Made by a program: the position numbers and the translations under genes. The notes under the pieces were generated by a model. That model saw nothing but the letters and a program-made list of their open reading frames with translations, was not told where the DNA came from and did not search any database. Of a stretch of DNA of 39,899 bases, positions 16,470 to 25,512 are shown in pieces; position 1 is the stretch's first letter; the number at the start of each line of letters is the position of its first letter. The stretch comes from Candidatus Saccharimonadota bacterium (GTDB lineage: Bacteria; Patescibacteriota; Saccharimonadia; Saccharimonadales; JAGQNJ01): positions 1-39,899 of the forward strand of contig JAGQMZ010000004.1 in NCBI GenBank assembly GCA_020428405.1, given 5' to 3'.

Positions 16470-17888
16470 ATGGTTAAGAAAAAACTAAAAACTATAAAAA
16501 ATAAGGTTAAAAACAAGCCACTGTTGACTGGGATAGTTATTTGGTACGTATTTATGTGGTCTTGGGTACTTTTTACAGACACTTTAGACCTAGCCGGCAA
16601 TAAGACACAGGGCTTCATAGTTGCATTGATTGTACTGGCTTTTAATGTGGCTTTGTCCACCGTAATCATATGGCAGGGTTTTCGAGTAGCTAAATGGCTA
16701 CTAAAAAAATACCCGTCATGGATTGTGATTACTCTAGTTCCGTTATTTGCCTTGGCAGATTGGCTGGTAGCTTGGATACCGGCTGCCCTATGGATAGGCC
16801 CCCAGGGTAGGCTAGATAGTGTTTTGCCGCTTGCCACACCATCTTTGCTCGTTATAAACACTCCGTTGGGCTTTGGCGCAAGGTTTGTAGGTTTTTTTGG
16901 GTTAGCAGGTTTCTTTTGGGCAACTATTGCTCTTATTGCCAACAAAAACTACCGCAAACTTGCTTACATACCAGTTACAATACTTGTTGCGTTTAGTTTT
17001 ATTGGCTGGCTGGCATATAAAACACCTAACGGCGTAGATTTTAAGGCCACAATTATTTCTGAAAACTTAGACGACCACGTCCCGCCAGTAGATAATCAGT
17101 CCGACTTAGTTGTGTTTCCAGAATACGGTATGGATGAAATTACCAATGATAATTTAGATGAACGGCTAGCAAGAATTTCAGACAGTGAGCATAAAACATT
17201 TTTTCTAGGTTCACAACAGATCTTCCCAGAAGATGGGCAACAAGCTGGCCACCTAAACACCTTACTGTATGGCAACAGTATAGATGGCATCACGCTTGCC
17301 CAAGATAAGTACCGCTTAATACCGGGCGGGGAAGATTTGCCGTATCTTCTGCGTACAGGTTTGCGTGCTACCAATCAAAAAGATACCCTAGATTATTTTA
17401 GTTACGCCAAAGGTGTAATAAAGGGTAGCCAACAACTTCAACCGCTTAAAGTCAATGATGACGTAATTGTTGGTGCAGCTGTTTGTTCTAGCATAATTTC
17501 ACCCCAAGATTACCGTGAATTTACCAGTAACGGGGCAACAGTGCTTAGCAATTCAGCTTCACTGACAATTTTTAAGGGTTCACCTTTATTTGCATGGCAA
17601 CAAAAATCGTTTGCTAAATTTATGGCCATAGCTAACAGTCGTTACTTTTTACAGTCTGCCAATGCTGCTAGGGCTTACATGCTTGATAATAACGGCACTA
17701 CCAAAGCAGAAGAATCTGGTACCAAAATTATAAACGTAACTGCTACAACCAACACCGCCAAAACACCGTATACCCTAATAGGTGACTGGCTACCGGCATT
17801 AGGGGCGCTTATGGCAAGTTATTTGATTTTTAGGCATAAATACATAGCTAAAAAACCAAAGAAAAAGACCAAGACCAAAAACCATTAA
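16470..17888 (+). CDS. Apolipoprotein N-acyltransferase-like membrane amidase (Lnt-like)
   Basis: The protein has 472 residues, with about six transmembrane helices before residue 190, then a nitrilase-fold domain, and a final helix followed by a Lys-rich tail. The triad of the carbon-nitrogen hydrolase family is visible: Glu218 (VVFPEYG), Lys280 (DKYRLIPGGE) and Cys339 (AAVCSS). The layout and the KYRLIPGGE motif match Lnt, which transfers an acyl chain to the N-terminal Cys of lipoproteins. The residues after Cys are SS rather than the usual Tyr-Glu, so specificity may differ. TATAAT at 16444-16449 probably starts a leader of about 14 nt. Confidence 0.75.
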   Translation: MVKKKLKTIKNKVKNKPLLTGIVIWYVFMWSWVLFTDTLDLAGNKTQGFIVALIVLAFNVALSTVIIWQGFRVAKWLLKKYPSWIVITLVPLFALADWLVAWIPAALWIGPQGRLDSVLPLATPSLLVINTPLGFGARFVGFFGLAGFFWATIALIANKNYRKLAYIPVTILVAFSFIGWLAYKTPNGVDFKATIISENLDDHVPPVDNQSDLVVFPEYGMDEITNDNLDERLARISDSEHKTFFLGSQQIFPEDGQQAGHLNTLLYGNSIDGITLAQDKYRLIPGGEDLPYLLRTGLRATNQKDTLDYFSYAKGVIKGSQQLQPLKVNDDVIVGAAVCSSIISPQDYREFTSNGATVLSNSASLTIFKGSPLFAWQQKSFAKFMAIANSRYFLQSANAARAYMLDNNGTTKAEESGTKIINVTATTNTAKTPYTLIGDWLPALGALMASYLIFRHKYIAKKPKKKTKTKNH

Positions 17889-17913
17889 TGCTATAATTAA
17901 TTATAGCATTAAT
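17884..17913. terminator. 30-bp perfect palindrome between convergent genes
   Basis: ATTAATGCTATAATT is followed at once by its exact reverse complement. It includes the stop codon of the Lnt-like gene and ends 47 bp before the stop of the convergent oxidoreductase gene. As RNA it folds from both strands, so a bidirectional terminator is likely, although no long T-run follows. It could instead be a protein-binding site. Confidence 0.55.
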
Positions 17914-17960
17914 TATATAATTGTCGCATTTCCATCTGTTATTTTTACCCAACATGGATA

Positions 17961-19502
17961 CTAAGATTCCTGGTAAATCTCTTCGGAGTTAATTTGCCAT
18001 AGTGCATCTTTATCTTCAGAACGCTCTTTTATAAGCTCGGCGGCTTTCATTGCCGTAAGCATTGAGTGGTCTTGATTGTTGTAACGATGCATGCCATTTC
18101 TGCCAATTAAAAACAAGTTTGGTATTGAGTTAGTAAATTTTTGAATGACATTAAAATTATTATAACTACCAAAGTAAGCGGGGTAGGCTTTCTTTTCCCT
18201 AATAACTACTGAATCGCATATCTTTTGGCCGCTAAATATTTTTAAATCACCAAGCTCTTTTTGTGCGAACTTTTTTATTTGAATGTCCGTCATCTGCCAA
18301 AAGCTATCTGATTCATTAACAAAATATTCCAGGCCAACCCACAACTTGTGATTTTCCTTAACCAGGTAAGGGCTCCAGTTATTGAATACCTGAATACGCC
18401 CTACTTTTAAATGAGGCTCTTGCACATATATCCAGTTATCATCTATTTGGTTGACCTTAGATTTGCTAGGATGCATAAGTATACCTACCGTTATGAAATC
18501 TCTGTACTCAAGGCCTTTAGCCACTTCTTTTACCCTCTTAGGTATATCAATTCCTTTAATTGTAGTTATCAACTCATTTACTGGCATGGTAGAAATCACG
18601 TAATCAGTTTTGTTACACCTTTTTTTTATTTTGTCTTCATATGTAACAGTCTTGGCAATGCCGTTTTTCACCCCTATACCTTTGACACTTGCATTTTGTA
18701 TTATTTCTCCACCATTTGCTTTAATATTTTTTGCAACAGTTTCCCACATTTGGCCCGGACCATACCTAGGATATAAAAAATGTTCTATCAGGCTGGTTTC
18801 TGTAGATCTTTGATATACATCATTCTTACCAAATCTTAAATTGTGTAAAATTGCTTTAGTAACTGACAATCCCTTTACGCGTTGCGCACCCCATTCAGAG
18901 CTAATTTTACTACACGAAATACCCCATACTTTTTCGGTGTAGTCTTTAAAAAATGTTTTATATAACTCATTTCCAAATCTATTTATAAAAAACTTTTCTA
19001 AGTTATCTTCTGGTTTAAGTGGCAGTAGTTTTGAATACGCATAGCTGGAAGCAATCTTTATAACTTTGATTAGTCCTAGTTTATTTAGCGTGTCCGCTGA
19101 TAAAGAAATAGGGTAACTAAAAAATTTACCTCCGTGCAGAATTCTTGATTTTCTCGACCTTAGTAGCATATCTCCATTTTTTACTTGATTGATTGGCATG
19201 TTAAGCTTTCGCTCTTTGCCCTGGTATTTTAATTTTATATCTGTAACAACATCACTTGTATCAAGTGGTAATATATTTTGCCACCAATTCATAACTTTGT
19301 CTGATTTAGAAAAAAATCTATGGCCACCAATATCAATTTTATTACCTTTATAGTCTACAGTTTTAGATAGGCCACCAATATATTTTGTAGACTCTATGAC
19401 GATCGGCTTTACGTTAGTTTTTTTAAGCAATTCATATGCAGCCGTCAAACCCGCTGGCCCAGCACCAATAATGATAGCTGTTTTTTGTGATTTCCTATTC
19501 AT
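17961..19502 (-). CDS. FAD/NAD(P)-dependent oxidoreductase (amine-oxidase/UDP-galactopyranose-mutase-like fold)
   Basis: The protein has 513 residues. The N-terminal Rossmann dinucleotide-binding motif GAGPAG (13-18) is followed by an acidic residue at the end of strand 2 (IVIES) and a second motif, GGHRFFSKS. Near the C-terminus, [19 protein letters not shown] is the usual FAD-contact segment. The family includes protoporphyrinogen-oxidase-like and sugar-modifying flavoproteins often found in polysaccharide loci. Its start overlaps the end of the upstream glycosyltransferase gene by 8 bp, so the two are coupled. A role in modifying a surface sugar or lipid carrier is inferred. Confidence 0.8.
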   Translation of the reverse strand: MNRKSQKTAIIIGAGPAGLTAAYELLKKTNVKPIVIESTKYIGGLSKTVDYKGNKIDIGGHRFFSKSDKVMNWWQNILPLDTSDVVTDIKLKYQGKERKLNMPINQVKNGDMLLRSRKSRILHGGKFFSYPISLSADTLNKLGLIKVIKIASSYAYSKLLPLKPEDNLEKFFINRFGNELYKTFFKDYTEKVWGISCSKISSEWGAQRVKGLSVTKAILHNLRFGKNDVYQRSTETSLIEHFLYPRYGPGQMWETVAKNIKANGGEIIQNASVKGIGVKNGIAKTVTYEDKIKKRCNKTDYVISTMPVNELITTIKGIDIPKRVKEVAKGLEYRDFITVGILMHPSKSKVNQIDDNWIYVQEPHLKVGRIQVFNNWSPYLVKENHKLWVGLEYFVNESDSFWQMTDIQIKKFAQKELGDLKIFSGQKICDSVVIREKKAYPAYFGSYNNFNVIQKFTNSIPNLFLIGRNGMHRYNNQDHSMLTAMKAAELIKERSEDKDALWQINSEEIYQES

Positions 19503-21222
19503 TTCTGACCCATATTGTTGCTACATTGACGCTGTTAACATAGAACTGTTTATCAACTTTGTAATTAACCATAAGGTCTGAAGTAAAAGATTTAGACGTA
19601 TAATTTGATATCATCACATACTTATAATCACTTTTAACTTTGTTTTCTGAACATCTAAAATTATAAACTTCTTCACGTTGCAAATAATAATTTATCGTTT
19701 CTATAACGTATCGATTATATCTTTCTAAGTGATCGGGTATTAAAGCGCAATCTACTACAGTTAATTCACTAGGAAAATAGCCGCTGTTAGAAACATATTC
19801 TTTTAATAAGGGTAGCGCTTCAAAGGTGATAAAGCCTGGTTTGTTCCATCCAACATACTGCTCTCCATATTGAGCACCGTCTGTCTGGCCATTTGGGAAA
19901 AGTTTTATATAACGGTAAACTTCGTTAGCTGGGATCAATAGAAGTAATAAGGCAAGGGTAATTATCTTGGGATTAAGTGTTATTTTTTCAGGAAATACAT
20001 AACAAAAAGGTATGTAAAGTATCCAGAATATTACCAACGGATACCATGCAAAATAATTATTGACTACCATAAAAATTAATAAAAAAACTCCAAGTATAAT
20101 AAATATTAAACCGTAATCACTAAATAACTGTGAAAGTCTCTTTTTATATGCTAAAAATAATATTGAAACAATTAACAATATACCTGCAACTAAGCCATAT
20201 TTAACGCTGATAGTAGTAAAAGGGTCATAGATGGAAGGGTTGATAATAATATTTACTGAATTCCATTCATCTGACCAATTAAATATTTTTACTACATTTT
20301 TTACATTTAGATATATAGGCGAGGTGACAATTAAAATCATTCCAGCAACAATAGCTATATGTAGCCATCTTACAAAACTATTCAGAGAATATCTTTCAAG
20401 CGCTGCAGAATATATAAAGTACCCTATGATTAACGGTATCAGCACCACAAACATACTAAGCTTAAGTGCCGATGATATTGGCACAATATTTATACATATC
20501 CAAAAAAAATAAAATAAAAATACAGCCTTAAATTGATGGCTTTGTACAACTTTTGTAATGTCGGATTTAGATAGGGGGTTTTTCCACTGCTTTTGTAGCA
20601 TAAAATCGTAAAATGCCGTGGCTGCCAATAGCAGTATTCCAAATAATTTTGCAGACATAGCAAGCCCAAAAATCACACCTAATAATGCAATATGTGTGCT
20701 TTTTTTTGAGACACCGTTTTTAATTTGACGTAAGTAAACATATACACTAAGTGTACTTAGAAATAAGTACACACTGCCCGATGATGTCATAGCAAGAAAT
20801 GAATAGCTAAAAAGATAGCAACTACTTGCAATTGTTATCAACCCAAAAAGTGAACGTGTTCTATTTAAGTGCAGTCTAAGCAGCAAATAAACTGTCACTA
20901 GAAAAGCATTAAAGGCTAATATAGAAACCACTCTTGATAGAAAAAGATATTTGTTACCAGCAAAATAAACGATAGGGGCAGTTACAAAATGGGATAATCT
21001 CGACTGTTCGGCAGAGATTATACCATTATAAAAATTCCGTGTTTTTTCAATATCTAAATTTAGGTTAGCAAAATCATCTGGTTCATCACCTAAATATCCG
21101 AGTTGCGTAGCAGCAAACAGCTTTATCGATGAAGAAGCAATCAACACCAAAGCAACTATAAAAATTATTTTCCATTGTGTCTTAAATATTATTAATATTT
21201 TATTAAGTATTGTGTTCACCAT
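19495..21222 (-). CDS. GT-C-type membrane glycosyltransferase (PMT/ArnT-like)
   Basis: The protein has 575 residues and about ten or more transmembrane helices. The first external loop contains GDEPDD, like the acidic catalytic motif of GT-C enzymes that use lipid-linked sugars. A soluble C-terminal domain of about 110 residues follows. It probably transfers sugars from a polyprenyl carrier outside the membrane. On minus a TATTAT box (21226-21231) lies 3 nt before the ATG at 21222 but 6 nt before an in-frame GTG at 21219, which may be the true start. It overlaps the downstream oxidoreductase gene by 8 bp. Confidence 0.75.
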   Translation of the reverse strand: MVNTILNKILIIFKTQWKIIFIVALVLIASSSIKLFAATQLGYLGDEPDDFANLNLDIEKTRNFYNGIISAEQSRLSHFVTAPIVYFAGNKYLFLSRVVSILAFNAFLVTVYLLLRLHLNRTRSLFGLITIASSCYLFSYSFLAMTSSGSVYLFLSTLSVYVYLRQIKNGVSKKSTHIALLGVIFGLAMSAKLFGILLLAATAFYDFMLQKQWKNPLSKSDITKVVQSHQFKAVFLFYFFWICINIVPISSALKLSMFVVLIPLIIGYFIYSAALERYSLNSFVRWLHIAIVAGMILIVTSPIYLNVKNVVKIFNWSDEWNSVNIIINPSIYDPFTTISVKYGLVAGILLIVSILFLAYKKRLSQLFSDYGLIFIILGVFLLIFMVVNNYFAWYPLVIFWILYIPFCYVFPEKITLNPKIITLALLLLLIPANEVYRYIKLFPNGQTDGAQYGEQYVGWNKPGFITFEALPLLKEYVSNSGYFPSELTVVDCALIPDHLERYNRYVIETINYYLQREEVYNFRCSENKVKSDYKYVMISNYTSKSFTSDLMVNYKVDKQFYVNSVNVATIWVRNE

Positions 21223-21327
21223 TACATAATAATTTAAAAAATCATTTAGACATATTATTTGCTATGAATCCTATTTAACTAGATTTTATTATATAGCACA
21301 TCAATAAGAGTTATCCACAAACCAACA

Positions 21328-21357
21328 TTGACATATTTAAAATACTTATGCTAACCT
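21328..21357 (+). promoter_or_regulatory. Promoter of the peptidoglycan-binding/polysaccharide operon
   Basis: A consensus -35 TTGACA (21328-21333) is followed by an 18-nt spacer ending in TGC and a -10 TAACCT (21352-21357). A leader of about 45 nt follows, with the Shine-Dalgarno motif AAGGA before the ATG at 21408. A DnaA-box-like TTATCCACA lies just upstream (21311-21319). Confidence 0.6.
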
Positions 21358-21407
21358 TTAATCATCAATATAAAACTAAAAACATTTGTAAAAAGGAATA
21401 AAGTATT

Positions 21408-21932
21408 ATGGCAAAAATTAGTAAAGCAAGCTCAAGTAAAAGAAAACAAAACACTAGTACTGGATCCAAAAAAAGTAAACAGAAGAATGGTGGGTTTTGG
21501 ACAAGAAACAAGATAATAGTTGTAATTGCAGTAATTACATTCGCAGCGCTGGGCGTAATGGTTCTTAAGAACAGTAGTGCAGCAACAACTAATTACGCGA
21601 GTTTTTTGAATACTGGATGTAATAGTACGCCTACTTTATCTGTAGGCAGTAAAGGTCCGTGTGTACAAGCTGTTCAAAAAGGCTTAAACCAATGGACTGC
21701 AAACACAGCCGTTAATACAGGTAGCAAGAATAGTGGTCCTGCTCCGGTTTACCTAACGGAAGATGGTGTATATGGCAATGCAACTAAGAATAAGGTAATA
21801 GTATTTCAAAAAGATAGAAAAAGGTTAGGTAAAAATCTTAGAACTGATGGAGTATTTGATGCAGCAACATGGGTAGCATTTTTATCTGACTGCAATGTTT
21901 TCAACACATGCAAGACAAGTGGTAGTAAATAA
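21408..21932 (+). CDS. Secreted or anchored peptidoglycan-binding-domain protein
   Basis: The protein has 174 residues. A very basic N-terminus (residues 1-34, many Lys/Ser) precedes one hydrophobic helix (about 35-53), which is an anchor or uncleaved signal. The rest is a PG_binding_1-type domain (about 78-160) with VGSKGPCVQAVQKGLN, EDGVYGNATKNKVIVFQK and TDGVFDAATW. Four Cys residues (71, 85, 162, 168) could form disulfides outside the cell. It probably binds cell-wall glycan. It has a strong Shine-Dalgarno motif and a good promoter, so it may be well expressed. It is the first gene of a three-gene plus-strand unit. Confidence 0.85.
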   Translation: MAKISKASSSKRKQNTSTGSKKSKQKNGGFWTRNKIIVVIAVITFAALGVMVLKNSSAATTNYASFLNTGCNSTPTLSVGSKGPCVQAVQKGLNQWTANTAVNTGSKNSGPAPVYLTEDGVYGNATKNKVIVFQKDRKRLGKNLRTDGVFDAATWVAFLSDCNVFNTCKTSGSK

Positions 21933-21963
21933 ATACTACCCGTAACCAACAACTGGGCAAGCA

Positions 21964-23193
21964 ATGTCAAAACTGCTCTCTGTGATAAATAAAAAGTCTA
22001 CAGAGAGTAGTTTTTTATTCTATTTATTTCTGATAATACCATTTATTTACATTCAGAACGACGGCAATAAAACATTAGCATTCCGCTTATTAGCTTTCTA
22101 TGGAATTTCATTAACGCTTTTATTGATACCTAATAACCGCATACAATTAGTTAAAAATTTTAAAGAATATAATAATCAAATAAGATATATATTTATAACT
22201 TTACTAATACTAATGGGGTTAAGTACGATATTTTCTGATAGTATACTGTTCACAAAAATCGTGGGAACTGCTCCTTCATTTCTTGGATTATTTACATGGT
22301 TATCTATGGGTGTATTTGCGTTATTTAACGCATCATCACTTAGTAAAACATTATTTAGCTATAGAACAGTACAAATTGTTCTTGGCATTGTGGTGGTGTC
22401 ATTAATTATCAATAAATTGTATGTTATTAATGGATTTAGAATCCCTGGGCTTTTACTGCAATCAACAACGTTCGCCATGTACTCTGTTTGTTCTATAGTA
22501 GTTACTTTGACTGTTATTTTGTCAAAAAAGATTAAATTATCAACTCAACGTAAAGTTATATCAATAGTAGCTTTATTAATATTCAATACTACTGTTATGA
22601 TTAGCCACTCCAGGGTAAGCTATATTTCACTAATAATCATTTACATACTTTTTGCAATAAAGATGCTCTATAGAAACTACAAGATTTCTATATTATTTAC
22701 CTTTATTGCCATTTTAATTCCACTTAGCATGTTTATAAATAAGAACTACTTCTATAGAGTAAGTTCTCAAAGTGTATCATACGGTACTTCATACCGATTA
22801 GATTTATACAAAACATCAATTTCAGATATTGCAAAAAATAACACAGTTATTGGAAATGGGCCATCAACTCTTCCAGATGCTATTAATGATCAAAATAAAG
22901 CGCCCGAGGATATACAAAGTACACTACTATCTGGCTATATATTTTCTTCAACCCATAATCTTTTTATTGATCTTGCGTACTATTTTGGACTGATTGCTGG
23001 GCTAATTGTAGTATTGTTAACCTTTCTGGCTCTATTCCCAAAATATATCTTAAAGAATCCTGCATCAGACCTAAAAATTATTTTCTTGGTACTATTGTTT
23101 AATGCCATATTTAATGTACCCAGCCTAGAATTAACCACCTTATTCATTGCTTCACTTTTTTCTCTACTTTTCTATAGATATAAGAGAGTATGA
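21964..23193 (+). CDS. O-antigen ligase/Wzy polymerase-like membrane protein
   Basis: The protein has 409 residues with about ten to twelve transmembrane helices. A hydrophilic stretch around residues 265-320 includes a THNLFIDLAYYFGL segment of the type seen in the Wzy_C/O-antigen ligase family, whose external loop binds the polyprenyl-linked glycan. Such proteins polymerise or ligate surface polysaccharide. It lies 31 bp after the peptidoglycan-binding gene and 19 bp before the transpeptidase gene. The sequence is noticeably A/T-richer than the housekeeping genes around it. Confidence 0.8.
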   Translation: MSKLLSVINKKSTESSFLFYLFLIIPFIYIQNDGNKTLAFRLLAFYGISLTLLLIPNNRIQLVKNFKEYNNQIRYIFITLLILMGLSTIFSDSILFTKIVGTAPSFLGLFTWLSMGVFALFNASSLSKTLFSYRTVQIVLGIVVVSLIINKLYVINGFRIPGLLLQSTTFAMYSVCSIVVTLTVILSKKIKLSTQRKVISIVALLIFNTTVMISHSRVSYISLIIIYILFAIKMLYRNYKISILFTFIAILIPLSMFINKNYFYRVSSQSVSYGTSYRLDLYKTSISDIAKNNTVIGNGPSTLPDAINDQNKAPEDIQSTLLSGYIFSSTHNLFIDLAYYFGLIAGLIVVLLTFLALFPKYILKNPASDLKIIFLVLLFNAIFNVPSLELTTLFIASLFSLLFYRYKRV

Positions 23194-23212
23194 AAAACGT
23201 AATTTTTGAATT

Positions 23213-24313
23213 ATGATTAAAAAAATATATTTAGTGATAATTATAGTGTTTGGTATTTTATCTGTTGGGGCCATATTATTCACTGACAAATATTTAACAA
23301 ACGACTGTGCCAATAAACAAATAATAAATGATGATGATTCAGGCATAATAGAAATTACTGAAGAACATACTAAAAAGGCCCAGGAAGAAACCAGCAGTCA
23401 ATCTGCAACGATTGTTATTCTTAACACAAATACCAATACAATTTCCGCATCTTTTACTAAATATAGCGAAGAGACTGTACTAAAAAAGTGCGCCGGCAAC
23501 TTAGATGAAATTAGTCAAACAACAGACCTGTGGGAGCCTGGCTCTGTAATAAAACCCTTAGTTGCACAAGTAGGAATTGATCAAGGGGTAATAAAAATGG
23601 ATGATTTATATTATCTAGAAAACTTCAGAAAAATAGATAGTACAAATATCCTGAATTCAACCGTATTTAAAAACAGACCGTATACCTATGAAGAAGTAAT
23701 AACTAATTCAATTAACACTGGCGCAGTCCACATCTTAGAAAGGATTGGCAATGGAAACTTGGAAGATTCACGTAAAATTTGGCATGACTATCTAACAGGT
23801 GTTTATGAACTTGGAAAAACAACTGGGTACCCTATTGAGAACGAACAGCTAGGTTTTGTTCCGTCTCCAAATGGAATTATTAATAATAACCTTCGCTATG
23901 CTCAAACAAGTTTTGGAATTGGTCTTACAGTAACTCCATCCCAGTTAGTAAAAGCATATTGTATTGCCCTTACGGGTAGATGTTCTACAAACCACAAAAA
24001 GGACTTATCCGATGAATCAAAAGTTGAACTATATAAAATCTTAAATAAATCAGCACAGAATAAAAATTCAATCGTTCTACCGAACAACTATTCAGTGGGA
24101 GGAAAAACCGGAACATCGTCTATGGTTGATACGTATGGACGTTACACAACAAAAGATATAGGTTCATATATTGGATTTGTGAAAAAAAATCACAATGTTT
24201 ATATAATACTAGTAAAACTTGTTGATCCTCAGGTTGGAGATAGTGCAAGCTATGAAGCATCAAATGTATGGAATGAGCTTGTCCACAATTTAATAAATCA
24301 TCAACTCATTTAG
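23213..24313 (+). CDS. Small stand-alone penicillin-binding transpeptidase
   Basis: The protein has 366 residues, with one N-terminal membrane helix (about 4-24), then a class B-type transpeptidase domain. All active-site motifs are present: SVIK with Ser111 and Lys114, SIN (166-168) and KTG (298-300). The segment RYAQTSFGIGLTVTPSQ parallels QYANTSFGQGMTATPVQ in the FtsI encoded in this same window. It lacks the roughly 200-residue pedestal domain of FtsI/PBP2. It sits in an operon with a glycan polymerase-like and a peptidoglycan-binding protein. It may crosslink wall peptides or attach polysaccharide there, or it may act in beta-lactam sensing (alternatives not excluded). Confidence 0.85.
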   Translation: MIKKIYLVIIIVFGILSVGAILFTDKYLTNDCANKQIINDDDSGIIEITEEHTKKAQEETSSQSATIVILNTNTNTISASFTKYSEETVLKKCAGNLDEISQTTDLWEPGSVIKPLVAQVGIDQGVIKMDDLYYLENFRKIDSTNILNSTVFKNRPYTYEEVITNSINTGAVHILERIGNGNLEDSRKIWHDYLTGVYELGKTTGYPIENEQLGFVPSPNGIINNNLRYAQTSFGIGLTVTPSQLVKAYCIALTGRCSTNHKKDLSDESKVELYKILNKSAQNKNSIVLPNNYSVGGKTGTSSMVDTYGRYTTKDIGSYIGFVKKNHNVYIILVKLVDPQVGDSASYEASNVWNELVHNLINHQLI

Positions 24314-24413
24314 AGGACATATACTAATTTAGGCGTAATGATTTGGAAAATTATATTTGGATTTATTTATATTTTACTAACTAGTTATCGCTAGCTCTTT
24401 TTTAATTCTTAGC

Positions 24414-24419
24414 TATAAT
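24414..24419 (+). promoter_or_regulatory. -10 box of pth, leaderless type
   Basis: TATAAT ends 8 nt before the ATG at 24428. No Shine-Dalgarno motif is present. Confidence 0.55.
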
Positions 24420-24427
24420 CAACTTTA

Positions 24428-25066
24428 ATGGGATTATTTGTTAGAAAAGAAAACGAAGAGTCTATTAACTACACTATTAGTGCAAATAATTCACTAGTTA
24501 TTGCTGGTCTAGGTAATCCAGGCAAAGAGTATGAAAGCACCAGACATAACATTGGGTTTGCTTGCTTAGATGCGTTAAAGGATGCTCAGAGTGAATTTAG
24601 TGCTTGGCAAGAAAAAACCGCTATGCACTGTAACATTTCTAGCGGAAACTTTGGCCAAACCAAGGTTATTCTTATAAAACCAACAACTTTTATGAACGAA
24701 AGTGGGCGAGCCGTGCAAGAGGTTTTAAACTTCTATAAATTATCTGCAAAACAGTTAACAGTTGTTCATGATGAGCTAGATATACCTTTCGGTCAAATTA
24801 GAACTAGGCAAGGTGGGGGCCACGCCGGCCATAATGGCATTAGGTCTGTTATTCAATACATTGGTGATGATTTTGGTAGAGTGCGCATTGGCATTAATAA
24901 CCCAGACAAGCCAGAGCAACAAGATAGCGCAGATTATGTACTAGGAAAGTTTACTAAAAAAGAGTCTGCCGAAATGACTAAATTAACTAGAGAAGTTCAA
25001 AGTATTTTAATTGAACTAATCTACCGCGGCGAACTTTACGCTGATACCAGAAACATTCTACTATAA
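24428..25066 (+). CDS. pth: Peptidyl-tRNA hydrolase
   Basis: The enzyme releases peptides from peptidyl-tRNA that has dropped off ribosomes. The protein has 212 residues with an N-terminal extension of about 22 residues before the conserved GLGNPGKEY. Catalytic His40 lies in TRHNIGF and Asp115 in VVHDELD, with TFMNESG and GGGHAGHNG typical of the family. The extension is supported by the -10 box only 8 nt upstream of this ATG. Its 3' end lies 3 bp from the end of the minus-strand RNA gene. Confidence 0.95.
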   Translation: MGLFVRKENEESINYTISANNSLVIAGLGNPGKEYESTRHNIGFACLDALKDAQSEFSAWQEKTAMHCNISSGNFGQTKVILIKPTTFMNESGRAVQEVLNFYKLSAKQLTVVHDELDIPFGQIRTRQGGGHAGHNGIRSVIQYIGDDFGRVRIGINNPDKPEQQDSADYVLGKFTKKESAEMTKLTREVQSILIELIYRGELYADTRNILL

Positions 25067-25068
25067 CT

Positions 25069-25456
25069 AAAAACGACCTGCAGAGGGGGTGGGCACCGCT
25101 GCAAGCCGATTTTAGGGCTTAAGATAAAACTTAAGCCAATAAAACTCCCTTCAAGAGCCCACCCGGCGAAACGTCAGATACAATAACGGTAGATATCCGC
25201 GTCAATCAAATGATTAGCATTTAGCCTCGCCCTCGTTCAGGCCCACCAGTGGCTCATAGACTAACTATGAGGGGTCTTAAAGGGGTTAGTATGTTTTAGA
25301 GCGTTTACTGCTAAAAACAGTGTGTGCTAAGGTAAGTGGAGGGTAACAACTTAAACCAAAGCGCGCTCTAAAACAATCTAACGTAATTTCCGTATAAATA
25401 CGGAAATTAGAATGGGGGTATAAGGTACGTAAACCCATTATGAGGACTTACAGATT
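25069..25456 (-). ncRNA. Structured RNA gene of unknown class, about 388 nt
   Basis: The pth-dprA spacer (446 bp) has no plausible ORF but a complete minus-strand transcription unit. A TTGACA-N17-TAAAAT promoter starts RNA near 25453-25456, and a hairpin plus TCGTTTTT ends it near 25069. Helices in between are 25411-25416:25434-25439 (6 bp), 25384-25394:25399-25409 (11 bp, 4-nt loop), 25293-25303:25364-25374 (11 bp, long range), 25253-25259:25265-25271 (7 bp) and 25116-25123:25130-25137 (8 bp, 6-nt loop). GGGTGGGC/GCCCACCC (25087-25094:25157-25164) pairs the terminator loop with upstream sequence, a pseudoknot. I see no tRNA-like end or tag (tmRNA), no GGAAAGUCC/ACAGAA core (RNase P), and no SRP motif. 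The size resembles RNase P or tmRNA, so a very divergent member is the main alternative. Confidence 0.7.
25077..25105 (-). terminator. Intrinsic terminator of the minus-strand RNA gene
   Basis: On minus, CTTGCAG pairs with CTGCAGG (7 bp, one G-T) and is followed by TCGTTTTT (25069-25076), ending 3 bp from the pth stop codon. The loop contains GCCCACCC complementary to sequence about 70 nt upstream. Confidence 0.55.
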
Positions 25457-25459
25457 GCA

Positions 25460-25488
25460 ATTTTAGCAAAAAAGTTGCATTATGTCAA
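25460..25488 (-). promoter_or_regulatory. Consensus promoter of the structured RNA gene
   Basis: On minus, TTGACA (25483-25488) is followed by a 17-nt spacer ending in TGC and then TAAAAT (25460-25465). It is among the two or three best promoters in the window. It points away from dprA and so cannot serve that gene. Confidence 0.75.
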
Positions 25489-25512
25489 TACTATTTAATT
25501 TATTTGTTATTT

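Noticed and set aside
21311-21319. Canonical DnaA box TTATCCACA (also at 39243-39251)
   Set aside because: These are single isolated copies in promoter spacers. They may be functional DnaA sites but do not support an origin.
24384-24404. Hairpin CTAG-N6-CTAG followed by CTCTTTTTT before pth
   Set aside because: The stem is only 4 bp, too weak to call a terminator for the transpeptidase operon, although the T-run is suggestive.
25083-25105. GGGTGGGCACCGC on plus resembles the T-box antiterminator motif
   Set aside because: It lies directly after the pth stop, with no specifier stem before it and no aminoacyl-tRNA synthetase gene after it. The promoter evidence favours the opposite strand.
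25293-25374. GTTTTAGAGC and its complement resemble type II CRISPR repeat/tracrRNA sequence
   Set aside because: There is no repeat array, no spacers and no cas gene nearby. The two strands form one helix inside the larger RNA, so the likeness is probably chance.
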